From Streptomyces carpinensis (GTDB lineage: Bacteria > Actinomycetota > Actinomycetes > Streptomycetales > Streptomycetaceae), in the NCBI RefSeq assembly GCF_002154505.1, contig NZ_MUBM01000007.1, positions 38,002 to 102,001 of the forward strand: DNA of 64,000 nucleotides, given 5' to 3'. A program made the position numbers and the translations under genes. Positions 26,312 through 35,243 of the stretch are shown here, piece after piece; position 1 is the first letter of the stretch; the number at the start of each line of letters is the position of its first letter. The notes beneath the pieces are model-generated. The model was not told where the DNA came from. It worked only from the letters and a program-made list of their open reading frames with translations, and did no database searches.

Positions 26312-27517
26312 GTGACGGGCACCGCCGCAGTGGACGCAGCGCCGTACTTCGACGTCACCGACCCGAGCTTCTCGATCAAGTCCGCCGCCGTGCACGAGGC
26401 ACGCGAGCGCAGCTGGTACGCGCGGACCAACTACGGCCTGGCCGTACTCCGCTACGAGGAGGTCAGCCGGCTGCTCAAGCACCCCAAGCTGCGCCAGGGC
26501 AGCGCCGCCTGGCCCGCCCACAACGGCATCACCGAGGGCCCGTTCGCCGACTGGTGGGCCAGTTGGGTGCTCAACAAGGAGGGAGAGGAGCACCACCGGC
26601 TGCGGCGGCTGATGAACCCCGCCTTCTCCCCCAAGCTGATCGGCGGACTGGTGCCCCGGTTCCAGGCGCTCGCCGGAGAACTGATCGACGGCTTCCGGGA
26701 GTCCGGCGGCTGCGAGTTCGTCTCCGAGTTCGCCGAGCCGTACGCGGCCCGGGTGATCGCCATCATGCTGGGCATCCCCGAGTCCGAGTGGCCGGTGATC
26801 GCCCGCGAGTCCGCCACCATCGGTCTCGCCATGGGCGTGACGATCCGTCAGGACATGCCGAAGATCGAGGCGGCACTGGCGAACCTCTACGCCTACGCGG
26901 ACGAGCTGATCGCCGACCGCCGGCGAGGCGAGCGGGACGACTTCGTCTCCGCCCTGGTCCGCGCCCACCGCGACTCCGACAGCCTCAGCGACACCGAACT
27001 GCGCGACGGCCTGCTGCTGCTGATCTTCGGAGGCTTCGACACCACCCGCAACCAGCTCGGCCTGGCCATGCAGACCTTCATGCGCCACCCCGACCAGTGG
27101 CGGCTGCTCGCCGAGCGACCGGAGCTGGGCGGCAAGGCGGTCGAGGAGGTGATGCGGGTGAACCCCACCGTCACCTGGGTCACCCGTGAGGCCCGCGAGG
27201 ACTTCACCTTCCAGGACCTGGACATCGCGGCGGGCACCACCGTCCACCTCTTCAGCGAGTCCGCCGGCACCGACCCCCGGGTCTTCGGCGAGTACTCCTT
27301 CGACATCGCCGCCGACCGCAAACCGCACTTCGGCTTCGGCGGCGGCGCGCACCACTGCCTCGGCCACTTCGTCGCCCGCAGCGACATGAGCGAGGCGCTG
27401 CCGTTGCTCGCCCGGCGGATGCGCGACCCGCGCCCCGCCGGCGGGGAGGAGTGGCTGCCGGACTCCGGCAACACCGGCCCGGTCCGCCTGCCCATCACCT
27501 TCACCCCGGCCGCCTGA
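26312..27517 (+). CDS. cytochrome P450 monooxygenase
   Basis: A 401-aa bacterial class I P450. The I-helix oxygen-binding motif GGFDTT is near residue 240, the K-helix EVMR near 275, and the heme loop FGFGGGAHHCLG places the cysteine ligand at residue 349. The GTG start follows TTGGAGG. It is the first gene of an eight-gene operon and has its own ferredoxin and reductase right behind it, so the electron chain is complete. It is proposed to hydroxylate or N-dealkylate an amine or its gamma-glutamyl conjugate. Confidence 0.93.
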   Translation: MTGTAAVDAAPYFDVTDPSFSIKSAAVHEARERSWYARTNYGLAVLRYEEVSRLLKHPKLRQGSAAWPAHNGITEGPFADWWASWVLNKEGEEHHRLRRLMNPAFSPKLIGGLVPRFQALAGELIDGFRESGGCEFVSEFAEPYAARVIAIMLGIPESEWPVIARESATIGLAMGVTIRQDMPKIEAALANLYAYADELIADRRRGERDDFVSALVRAHRDSDSLSDTELRDGLLLLIFGGFDTTRNQLGLAMQTFMRHPDQWRLLAERPELGGKAVEEVMRVNPTVTWVTREAREDFTFQDLDIAAGTTVHLFSESAGTDPRVFGEYSFDIAADRKPHFGFGGGAHHCLGHFVARSDMSEALPLLARRMRDPRPAGGEEWLPDSGNTGPVRLPITFTPAA

Positions 27518-27544
27518 GCGGCCGACACCGTAAGGAGCCCTGCC

Positions 27545-27733
27545 ATGAAGGTCATCGTCGACCTGGCCAAGTGCCAGGACCACGGCCAGTGCGCGATCGC
27601 CGCGCCCGTCGTCTTCCAGATGGACGAGGAGGGCAAGCTCGTATGGGACGGCAGCCCCGACGAGTCGCAGCGCCTCGAAGCCGAGGAGGCGGCGGACGTC
27701 TGCCCCGTCCAGGCCATCCTCATCCAGGACTGA
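27545..27733 (+). CDS. P450-partner ferredoxin [3Fe-4S]
   Basis: A 62-aa ferredoxin. Cluster ligands are in KCQDHGQC (Cys 10 and Cys 16, with His where a fourth cysteine would be) and VCPVQAI (Cys 53), the three-cysteine pattern of [3Fe-4S] ferredoxins that serve Streptomyces P450s. A strong AAGGAG ribosome site precedes the ATG. It carries electrons from the next gene's reductase to the P450. Confidence 0.93.
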   Translation: MKVIVDLAKCQDHGQCAIAAPVVFQMDEEGKLVWDGSPDESQRLEAEEAADVCPVQAILIQD

Positions 27734-27734
27734 C

Positions 27735-28955
27735 ATGCCCGCCCACATCGCCGTGGTCGGCGCCTCCCTGGCCGGCCTGCGCACGGCGGAGCAGCTGAGA
27801 ACGGCCGGGCACACCGGCCCGATCACCGTCCTCGGCGACGAACCCCATCTCCCCTACAACCGCCCGCCGCTGTCCAAGGAGACGCTCGCCACCCCCGGGG
27901 ACCCCTCCCCCGAGCAGCTGCACGCCTCGGTGGCCTTCCGGCGCCGGGCTCTGGTGGGCGACGTGGACTTCCGCCTCGGCCGGGCCGTCACCGGCGCCGA
28001 CCTCCGGCAGCGCCGGCTGGTCCTGTCCGACGGCCCCGAGATCGCGTACGACGGCCTGGTCGTGGCGACCGGGCTGCGCCCGCGGCGGCTTTCACTGCCC
28101 GGCCCGGTGGCCGGCCGACACGTCCTGCGCACCCTGGAGGACTGCCTGACTCTGCGCGGCGCACTGCGGCCGGAGGCGAGAGTGGTGGTCGTCGGCGCCG
28201 GCTTCGTCGGCTGCGAGGTCGCCGCGACAGCGCTCCGCCTGGGATGCCGGGTCAGCATCGTGGAGCCCGCCGGGGCGCCGATGAGCCGGGTCCTCGGCGC
28301 GCAGCTGGCACGGGCCGTGCAGCGGCACCACGAGCGCGCCGGTATCCGGTTCCACACCGGCCGCTGCGTCGCCGGCATCCTCGGCCGGGAGCATGTCTCG
28401 GCGGTCGACCTCGACGACGGCACCACCCTCGGGGCCGACGTCGTGATCGAGGCCGTGGGCTCCCTGCCCAACACCGAGTGGCTGGCCGGCAACCCCGGAC
28501 TCGACCTCGGCGACGGCGTCCTCTGCGACAACCTGCTCCGGGCCGCCGGCGCCGACCGAGTGGTCGCCGTCGGTGACGTCGCCCGCTTCCCCAATCCCCT
28601 CTTCGACGACCTGCCCCGCCGCGTCGAGCACTGGTCCATCCCCGCCGACACGGCCAAGCGCGCGGCGGCCACCCTGACCGCGCAGCTGGCCGGCCGGGAG
28701 CCCGACCCCACCCCCTTCACACCGATCCCCTCGTTCTGGAGCGATCAGCTCGACCTGCGTTTCCAGAGCTTCGGCTCGCCCGCCCTCGCCGACGAGGTCC
28801 GCCTGCACGAAGGCGACCCGGACCACCTCCTCGGCGGTGTGCTGGCCACCTACCACCGGCGGTCCGAGCACGTGGGCACCGTCGCGATCAACCTCCCTCC
28901 TGCCCGTCAGCGCGAGCTGCGAGAGGCCTTCACCGCCCTCACCCCCGCCGCCTGA
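27735..28955 (+). CDS. FAD-dependent ferredoxin reductase
   Basis: A 406-aa NAD(P)H-ferredoxin reductase of the putidaredoxin-reductase type. The FAD fold IAVVGASLAGLRTAEQL is at the N-terminus, LPYNRPPLSKE near 37, the NAD fold VVVVGAGFVGCEVA near 145 and the second FAD motif VVAVGDVARF near 278. It starts one base after the ferredoxin stop and supplies electrons to the P450 pair. Confidence 0.92.
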   Translation: MPAHIAVVGASLAGLRTAEQLRTAGHTGPITVLGDEPHLPYNRPPLSKETLATPGDPSPEQLHASVAFRRRALVGDVDFRLGRAVTGADLRQRRLVLSDGPEIAYDGLVVATGLRPRRLSLPGPVAGRHVLRTLEDCLTLRGALRPEARVVVVGAGFVGCEVAATALRLGCRVSIVEPAGAPMSRVLGAQLARAVQRHHERAGIRFHTGRCVAGILGREHVSAVDLDDGTTLGADVVIEAVGSLPNTEWLAGNPGLDLGDGVLCDNLLRAAGADRVVAVGDVARFPNPLFDDLPRRVEHWSIPADTAKRAAATLTAQLAGREPDPTPFTPIPSFWSDQLDLRFQSFGSPALADEVRLHEGDPDHLLGGVLATYHRRSEHVGTVAINLPPARQRELREAFTALTPAA

Positions 28956-28978
28956 CCCTCACTGCCGCGAGGAACCCC

Positions 28979-30376
28979 ATGACATCCACCGTCATCCCCG
29001 GCGCCACCGCGCTGGACAGGCACCGCGAACGCAACACCGACCGGGCCGCGATAGCGGAGATCCAGGCCCGCATCGCCGAAGCCGGCGTGCAGTACCTCTA
29101 CTACCAGGCCGTCAGCGTCACCGGCCGCGTCGTCGGCAAGGTAGTCCCCGCCGGCCACCTGGTGCGCAACGCCGAGCGGGGCGTCCAGCTGCACCGCACC
29201 GCGGTCTCCGACCTCCAGGTCGACCGCGCCGGCAACCTGCTGGGCGGCGGCGCCGAGGCGGCCGAGTTCACCGCCGTGCCCGACCTCGACACCTTCGCCG
29301 TACTGCCGTGGGACCACAAGGTCGGCCGCTTCTTCTGCCGGCTCTACGAGCCCGACCACCGGCCCGGCGTCGGAGGGCAGCCGCTGGCCACCGACGTGCG
29401 CGGCAACCTGCTGCGGCTGCACGCCGACTTCACCGAGCGCACCGGACTCCAGCTGCGCACCGGCTGCGAGCCCGAGATGACCTGGAGCGGCCCCGGCCTG
29501 GACGCCCGATTCCGTCCCGGCTCCAGCCCGGCCTACCACGTGGACCATCTGGAGCGGTACCGTCCGATCTACCAGAAGGTCATCGGCTACGCCCGGGCAC
29601 TCGGCCTGGACATGATCGAGGGCGACTACGAGGACCCGGGCCAGCTCGAACTGAACTGGATGTACGACCACGCCGACCTGACCGCCGACCGGCTGATCGT
29701 CTACCGGCAGATCTGCCGGCAGGTGGCCCGCGAGCTCGGCGTGACGGCGAGCTTCATGCCCAAGCCCGCCACCGGCATGATGGGCAACGGCTGCCACCAC
29801 AACCTCAGCCTGTGGCGCGGCGACGACAACGTGCTCGCCGAACCGGGCGTGCAGGAGCTGCACCTCACCGAGATCGGACGGCACGCCCTCGGCGGCATCC
29901 TCACCCACGCCGCGGGGTCCATGGCCGTCATGGGATCCACCGTCAACTCCTACAAGCGGTACTGGGATTCCGGCCAGTTCGCGCCGTCCCAGATCAACTG
30001 GGGCATGGACAACAAGACATGCACGGTACGCCTGTCGGCCAACGGCCGGCTGGAGTTCAAGCTGCCGGACGCCATGGTCAACCCCTACCTGTCGCACGCC
30101 GTGCTGCTCGCCGCCATCGAGGACGGCCTGGACAACCGGATCGACCCGGGAGCGGCCCAGCGCGGCTCCAGCTACACCGGCGAGGTCACCTTCGCCAAGC
30201 TGCCGCTCACCCTCGGCGAGGCCCTGGACGTCTTCGCCGCGGACGAGGTTGTCAAGGCCGCGCTCGGCTCCGAACTGGTCCAGCTGTACAGCGAGTTGAA
30301 GCGTGACGAGTGGGCGCGGTTCTGCGGTGTCGTCACCGACTGGGAGCACATGATGTACGCGGAGGAGGCCCCGTGA
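28979..30376 (+). CDS. glutamine-synthetase-like gamma-glutamylamide ligase
   Basis: A 465-aa member of the glutamine synthetase superfamily. The N-terminal beta-grasp region (about 35-115) is short, followed by the catalytic barrel: GCEPEMTW, SFMPKPATGMMGNG with CHHN, VNSYKRYW, WGMDNKTCTVRLS and LEFKLPDAMVNPYL. Divergence from GlnA and the operon context (two gamma-glutamyl hydrolases and a PuuC-like dehydrogenase) indicate a PuuA/GlnT-type enzyme that uses ATP to join glutamate to an amine, not ammonia. Its stop overlaps the next gene by GTGA. Confidence 0.88.
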   Translation: MTSTVIPGATALDRHRERNTDRAAIAEIQARIAEAGVQYLYYQAVSVTGRVVGKVVPAGHLVRNAERGVQLHRTAVSDLQVDRAGNLLGGGAEAAEFTAVPDLDTFAVLPWDHKVGRFFCRLYEPDHRPGVGGQPLATDVRGNLLRLHADFTERTGLQLRTGCEPEMTWSGPGLDARFRPGSSPAYHVDHLERYRPIYQKVIGYARALGLDMIEGDYEDPGQLELNWMYDHADLTADRLIVYRQICRQVARELGVTASFMPKPATGMMGNGCHHNLSLWRGDDNVLAEPGVQELHLTEIGRHALGGILTHAAGSMAVMGSTVNSYKRYWDSGQFAPSQINWGMDNKTCTVRLSANGRLEFKLPDAMVNPYLSHAVLLAAIEDGLDNRIDPGAAQRGSSYTGEVTFAKLPLTLGEALDVFAADEVVKAALGSELVQLYSELKRDEWARFCGVVTDWEHMMYAEEAP

Positions 30377-31086
30377 CCGCGCCGCTGCGCCTGGCCTGCA
30401 TCGACTCCGAGGCCCCGCCGCTGTTCCACCTCGCCGACCCGGTGGCCGGGCGGCGCGGCTACGAACCGGCGATCGGCGAACTGGTCGCCGCCGAGCTGGG
30501 GCGGCCGCTGGAGTGGGTCTACCTGCCCTGGGCGGAGATGATCCCCGCCGTGCGGCGCGGTGACGCGGACGCCGTGCTGTGCGGCCAGGGCGTCACCGAG
30601 GCCCGCGCCGCGCTCGTGGACTTCACCCGCCCGTACGCGGTATTCCACGAATCGGTCCTGGTCCGCCGAGGGGAGCCGGTGCACAGCGCGGCCGACCTGC
30701 GCGGCCGCAGGGTCGCCGCGATCGAGGGCTCCACCAACATGGCTCTGGCGGAGACCTTCGAAGAAGCGGTCACCGTGGCCTTCGGCGGAGGCTCCGAGGA
30801 CGTCTTCGGCGACATGCTCCAGGCGCTGCGCACCGGGGCGGTGGACGCGGTGGTCGACGACGACGTGGTGTTCGTCCCGCTGGGCGACCACCCGGACTTC
30901 GACCTCGCCTTCACCGTGCGCACCGGCAACCGCTGGGCCATCGGCACCGCCAAGGAGCGGCCCGAGCTGCGGGCAGAGTTGGACGGGGCACTGGACCGGA
31001 TCACGGCGGACGGACGGCTGGCCAAGGCCTGGACGCGGTGGCTGTCAGGGCTCGAGTACCCCTTCGACGGCGGGGCGGAGAGGTGA
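30373..31086 (+). CDS. solute-binding (SBP_bac_3) domain protein without signal peptide
   Basis: A 237-aa type II periplasmic-binding fold: EPAIGELVAAEL, LCGQGVTEARAALVDFTRPY and LRGRRVAAIEGSTN match the family 3 amino-acid-binding proteins from end to end. There is no signal peptide or lipobox: the protein begins VTAPLRLACIDSE, straight into the first strand, and the GTG overlaps the upstream stop. No ABC permease genes are nearby. It is therefore probably a cytosolic ligand-binding or regulatory protein, or a repurposed enzyme-like domain. Confidence 0.8.
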   Translation: MTAPLRLACIDSEAPPLFHLADPVAGRRGYEPAIGELVAAELGRPLEWVYLPWAEMIPAVRRGDADAVLCGQGVTEARAALVDFTRPYAVFHESVLVRRGEPVHSAADLRGRRVAAIEGSTNMALAETFEEAVTVAFGGGSEDVFGDMLQALRTGAVDAVVDDDVVFVPLGDHPDFDLAFTVRTGNRWAIGTAKERPELRAELDGALDRITADGRLAKAWTRWLSGLEYPFDGGAER

Positions 31087-31802
31087 GCGTGCGGCCTGCG
31101 ATCCTGGTCGTCGGCCGCCGTGCCGCCTCCGTCTCCGGGTTGCGGTTCAGCGCCACGGTCGCCGCCGAGGCGGTCTGCGAGGCGGTCTTCGCGACCGGCG
31201 GCGAACCCCTCGTGCTGCACGGCGCCGACCGTGGCCGATTGCCCGACCTGCCCCGGCGGCTGTCCGGCTTCGCGGGCGTGGTGCTGCCGGGCGGCTCCGA
31301 CCTCGATCCGGCCCACTACGGGCAGAAGCGGCACCCGCAAACCGCACCCGACCACGACGAGCAGGACGCGCTCGACCTGGCGGTCGCCCGGGCGGTGCTG
31401 GAGCTGGGCATCCCGACGCTGGCGATCTGCCGCGGTCTGCAGGTGGCCAACACCGTCTGCGGCGGCACCCTGATCCAGCACCTCCCGCCGGGCCCTGTGG
31501 AGCATCTGGACGCGCTGCACGAGGTCACGGCCGTGAGCGGCTCCCGGCTGGAGGCCGTGGTGGGCTCGCAGGCCTTCACGGTCTCCTCGTACCACCACCA
31601 GGCGGTGGACCGGGTGGGCCGCGGGCTGACAGTGACGGCGCGGTCTACCGACGGCTGCGTGGAGGCGCTGGAGCACACGTCCGCGGACCTGCTCGCCGTG
31701 CAGTGGCACCCGGAGGACCTGGCGGCCTCCTCCCGGCAGGACGCCGTGCTCTTCGCCGACCTGATCGACCGTGCCCGAACCCGAAAGGAGGTCGCCGCAT
31801 GA
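31083..31802 (+). CDS. gamma-glutamyl hydrolase, PuuD-like (class I amidotransferase fold)
   Basis: A 239-aa class I glutamine amidotransferase-like hydrolase. The nucleophile cysteine lies in LAICRGLQVANTVCGGTL and the catalytic His-Glu in VQWHPED, as in gamma-glutamyl-GABA hydrolase PuuD. It should cleave a gamma-glutamyl amide to glutamate plus the modified amine. It is joined to its neighbours by GTGA and ATGA overlaps. A second, divergent copy lies two genes downstream. Confidence 0.88.
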   Translation: MSVRPAILVVGRRAASVSGLRFSATVAAEAVCEAVFATGGEPLVLHGADRGRLPDLPRRLSGFAGVVLPGGSDLDPAHYGQKRHPQTAPDHDEQDALDLAVARAVLELGIPTLAICRGLQVANTVCGGTLIQHLPPGPVEHLDALHEVTAVSGSRLEAVVGSQAFTVSSYHHQAVDRVGRGLTVTARSTDGCVEALEHTSADLLAVQWHPEDLAASSRQDAVLFADLIDRARTRKEVAA

Positions 31803-33316
31803 GCGCGACCCTGGATACCGCCGCGGCCCTGGCCCGGCGCGACGAACTGGAGAAGCGGTTCGCCGGCCTGTCCCCGGCGACCCGGCTGTACATCGGCGGA
31901 CAGCAGGTGGACGCCTTGGACGGCACGACGTTCGAGCGGATCTCGCCGCGCGACGGCCGCGTGATCGCACAGGTCGCGGCGGGTGGTGCCGAGGACGTCG
32001 ACCGCGCCGTGGCCGATGCCCGCCGCGCCTTCGCAAGCGGCGTGTGGACGGACCTGCACCCGAGGCAGCGGCGGGCGGTGCTGCAGCGGCTGGCACGGCT
32101 GGTCGAGGAGCATGCCGAGGAGCTGGCGCTGCTGGAGAGCGTCGACATGGGCAAGCCCTTCACCGACGCACTGGCGGTGGACCTGCGGGTGACGGTGCAG
32201 GCCCTGGACTTCTACGCCGAGGCCGTCGACAAGCAGTACGACGAGGTGGCGCCCACCGGACGGGACGTCCTTGCCACCGTCACCCGAGAGCCGCTCGGCG
32301 TCGTCGGCGCGGTGGTCCCGTGGAACTTCCCACTGATGATGGCGGTGTGGAAGATCGCACCCGCGCTCGCGGTGGGCAACGCGGTGGTCCTCAAACCGGC
32401 CGAGCAGTCTCCGCTCACCGCACTGCGCTTCGCCGAGCTGGCCACCGAAGCCGGCGTGCCGGACGGGATCCTCAATGTGGTGACCGGCTTCGGGCCGACG
32501 GCCGGTGCCGCGCTCGGTCTCCACCCCGATGTGGACGCGATCACCTTCACCGGTTCCGGCGAGGTCGGGCGGCTGTTCATGCAGTACGCGGCCCAGTCCA
32601 ACCTCAAGCAGGTGTCCCTGGAACTGGGCGGCAAGTCGCCGCAGATCGTGCTCCCCGACGCACCCGATCTGGCCGCGGTCGCCAAGGCGGTCGCCGGGGG
32701 CATCTTCTTCAACCAGGGCGAGGTGTGCTCCGCGGGATCGCGCCTGCTGGTGCACCGCTCCGTCAAGGACGAGCTGCTCGACCTGGTCGTGGAGGAGGCG
32801 GGCCGGACCGCGGTGGGCGACCCGCTCGACCCACGCACCGGGGTCGGGGCGCTGGTGGAGGAGAAGCACCTGGAGCGGGTCCTCGGCCACGTCCAGGGCG
32901 CTGTGGAGGACGGCGCGCAAGCGCTGCTCGGCGGCAGCCGGGTGCTCACGGAGACCGGCGGCTGCTATGTGGAGCCGACCGTCCTCGACCGGGTCGACCC
33001 CGGGATGCGCATCGCACAGCGCGAGGTGTTCGGCCCGGTTCTCGCGGTGATCGACTTCGAGGACGCCGAGGAGGCCGTGCGCATCGCCAACGGCACCGAC
33101 TACGGCCTCGCCGCCTCGGTGTGGACACGGGACCTCTCCACCGCGCACCGGATGTCGCGGGCGGTCAGGGCCGGCACGGTCTGGGTCAACTGCTTCGACG
33201 ACAGCGACATCACGGTGCCGTTCGGCGGCTATGCCCAGTCCGGCTTCGGCCGCGACAAGTCGCTGCACGCGCTGGATAAGTACACCCAGCTCAAGACCAC
33301 GTGGATCAAGCTGTGA
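31799..33316 (+). CDS. aldehyde dehydrogenase, PuuC-like
   Basis: A 505-aa ALDH. The cofactor motif is VVPWNFPLMMAVWKIAPAL, the general-base Glu is in SLELGGKSPQIV, the catalytic Cys in NQGEVCSAGSR, and the C-terminus ends in LKTTWIKL. This wording is close to PuuC/AldH-type gamma-glutamyl-gamma-aminobutyraldehyde dehydrogenases. It presumably oxidises an aldehyde formed during breakdown of the gamma-glutamyl amine. The ATGA overlap couples it to the first hydrolase. Confidence 0.9.
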   Translation: MSATLDTAAALARRDELEKRFAGLSPATRLYIGGQQVDALDGTTFERISPRDGRVIAQVAAGGAEDVDRAVADARRAFASGVWTDLHPRQRRAVLQRLARLVEEHAEELALLESVDMGKPFTDALAVDLRVTVQALDFYAEAVDKQYDEVAPTGRDVLATVTREPLGVVGAVVPWNFPLMMAVWKIAPALAVGNAVVLKPAEQSPLTALRFAELATEAGVPDGILNVVTGFGPTAGAALGLHPDVDAITFTGSGEVGRLFMQYAAQSNLKQVSLELGGKSPQIVLPDAPDLAAVAKAVAGGIFFNQGEVCSAGSRLLVHRSVKDELLDLVVEEAGRTAVGDPLDPRTGVGALVEEKHLERVLGHVQGAVEDGAQALLGGSRVLTETGGCYVEPTVLDRVDPGMRIAQREVFGPVLAVIDFEDAEEAVRIANGTDYGLAASVWTRDLSTAHRMSRAVRAGTVWVNCFDDSDITVPFGGYAQSGFGRDKSLHALDKYTQLKTTWIKL

Positions 33317-34089
33317 GCGGCCGCCCGGTGGTGCACCGGCAGGAGGTGGAGCCGGACGGCGCGGCCCCCGCCGGCGGCCCGCGGATCGCGGTCCTGGTCT
33401 CGCTCAACTTCCCGGAGCTGACCGAGCCGGTCGCCGATCTCGTACGGCGCTTCACCCGCACGGCGCTGACCACCCTGCACGATCTGGGCGCCCGGTACGA
33501 ACTGGTGGACACCTCCGCCGACGAGCTCGGCGACCCGGCGGCCACCGCCGCTTTCGACGGGCTGCTGCTGCTCGGCGGCGGCGATGTGGACGGGGAGCTG
33601 TACGGGGCCGGCGGGCCGGTGCCCAACTCCTACGGGGTGGACCGCCGAGCGGACGACCACAGCATCGCCGCCATCCGGGCGGTGACAGCCGCGCGGCGGC
33701 CCGTGTTCGGCGTCTGCCGCGGCTCACAGCTCGTCAACATCGCCTTCGGCGGAACTCTGGTCCCCGACCTGGAGGACTACCGGCTGCACCGCGGCGGTCC
33801 GGGGCAACCGCTGTTCCTCGACGAGAAGGTGACGGTGGCGCAGGGCTCGCGGCTGGCCGGCCTCACCGGCGCCGACCGGTTGACCGTGCGGTCGGGCCAC
33901 CATCAGGCGGTGGCCGCGGTCGGCGACGGGCTCGTGCCGGTGGCGCACGCCGAGGACGGGGTGATCGAGGCGGTCGAGCATCCTCGCCAGTGGGTGGTGG
34001 GTGTGCAGTGGCACCCCGAGGACCCGGACGGGTCGGACGAACACCGGCTGCGCATCTTTCACGGGTTCGTGGCCGCCTGCGGCCGATGA
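33313..34089 (+). CDS. second gamma-glutamyl hydrolase, PuuD-like
   Basis: A 258-aa paralogue of the earlier PuuD-like gene. It has the nucleophile in VFGVCRGSQLVNIAFGGTL and the dyad in VQWHPEDPD. The N-terminus carries about 20 extra polar residues. Overall identity to the first copy looks low outside the motifs, so the two probably cleave different conjugates. The GTG start overlaps the aldehyde dehydrogenase stop by GTGA. Last gene of the operon before a 13-bp hairpin. Confidence 0.87.
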   Translation: MSGRPVVHRQEVEPDGAAPAGGPRIAVLVSLNFPELTEPVADLVRRFTRTALTTLHDLGARYELVDTSADELGDPAATAAFDGLLLLGGGDVDGELYGAGGPVPNSYGVDRRADDHSIAAIRAVTAARRPVFGVCRGSQLVNIAFGGTLVPDLEDYRLHRGGPGQPLFLDEKVTVAQGSRLAGLTGADRLTVRSGHHQAVAAVGDGLVPVAHAEDGVIEAVEHPRQWVVGVQWHPEDPDGSDEHRLRIFHGFVAACGR

Positions 34090-34095
34090 CCCCGT

Positions 34096-34136
34096 GCGGC
34101 CGGAGCCCCAACACCTACGGTCCGGGCTCCGGCCGC
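34096..34136 (+). terminator. terminator of the P450/gamma-glutamyl operon
   Basis: GCGGCCGGAGCCC (34096-34108) and GGGCTCCGGCCGC (34124-34136) are exact reverse complements with a 15-nt loop, 6 nt after the last stop codon. Confidence 0.75.
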
Positions 34137-34439
34137 GCGCCCGGTCGGTCCCGAGCAACATCACCGGCAGGATGTTCAAGGGCGGCGACAGGCTGTGGTC
34201 AGGATCAGTCGCCGGCGCACCTCTCCCGTGGCGGGCACACGGGCGGCGTCCTCGTGGCCGGCGTCGGCAAGGTCGAAGACGCGGCCGAGCACCGGCTCGA
34301 CACCCGTGCTCCGTAGGGGCCGGACCAGGGTCAGCCGCCCAGGTTGCGCCGCAGTCCGACCGACACGGGTTGTTCGCCCACAGGCCGTTCAGCCACCCGC
34401 GGGCTCAGTGCGAGCCGGTCGCGGCCGTCGTGCACACAG
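34137..34439. other. spacer between operon and IS relic
   Basis: No gene was recognised here. It may include eroded left-end sequence of the IS3 element that follows, but no terminal repeat could be found by eye. Confidence 0.4.
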
Positions 34440-35081
34440 CACCGGCTCTCCAGTCGCGGGCCAGGGCTTCGAAGCCGAGCGGACCGCCTGGCGGATCTGC
34501 CGGGACAACGGCTGGTGGAGCGCCTTCGGCAAGCGAAGGGGCCGCGGCAAGAACGCCAAGGCCGGCCCGCCGGTCCACGATGACCGGGTACGCCGCGACT
34601 TCACCGCCGAAGGACCGAACCGGCTGTGGCTCACGGACATCACCGAGCATCCCACCGGCGAGGGCAAGCTGTATCTCTGCGCCGTCAAGGACGCCTTTTC
34701 GGGCCGCATCGTGGGTATTCCATCGACGCCCGGATGCAGTCCAGCCTGGCGGTGAGAGCCCTGGAGTCCGCCGTCGCCCGCCGCGGCCAGGTGGCCGGAT
34801 GCGTGGTGCATTCGGACCGTGGCTCGCAGCCCAGACTCAACCGGCTCGTTGAGGGCTTCGGCTGGTGTCTTCCAGCCGAGTGTTTTGCGGGGCCTGCTGT
34901 TGAGTGCCAGAGCAACGTCCTCGACCACCGTACCTGGGCCACCCGCCAGGAGTTGCGGATCGCGATCGTGACCTGGATCGAGCGCCCCTACCACCGGCGC
35001 CGGCGTCAGAAACGCCTGGCCCGATTGACCCCTGTCGAGTACGAGACCATCATGACCCCACCCGCAGCTCTGGCTGCATAA
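34440..35081 (+). pseudogene. IS3-family orfB transposase, frameshifted and truncated
   Basis: The first frame, ending before about 34716, reads [12 protein letters not shown], then [20 protein letters not shown] and [16 protein letters not shown], typical of the IS3 OrfB rve domain. A one-base deletion near 34716 shifts the rest into another frame: [28 protein letters not shown], then TWATRQELRIAIVTWIERPY and LTPVEYETIM. The N-terminal third is missing, and the DDE region between VHSDRGSQ and NVLDHRTWATR is replaced by foreign sequence. It cannot be active. Confidence 0.85.
34831..34916 (-). mobile_element. IS30-family transposase 3'-end fragment
   Basis: On the minus strand this stretch encodes LALNSRPRKTLGWKTPAEAL, a hallmark of the extreme C-terminus of IS30 transposases. 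About 86 bp are present, embedded inside the IS3 orfB relic, where they replace roughly 40 codons of the catalytic domain. Confidence 0.75.
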
Positions 35082-35243
35082 ACCCCGCTGTCACCCGATC
35101 ATGCAGCAGTCCCCGCCGGCCCGCCGCAAGCGCGAGGACACCGTGGAGCCGGTACGCGGCGGGACGCCGATGAGGTGGTGCGGGGCCGGCCGACTCCTCG
35201 TCGGCACCCCCCGCACCACAGCTCACCTCTCGGGCACGGCCTC

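Noticed and set aside
31083..34089. Recent tandem duplication of the two PuuD-like genes
   Set aside because: They share only family motifs, differ in length and N-terminus and are separated by the dehydrogenase, so they are old paralogues.
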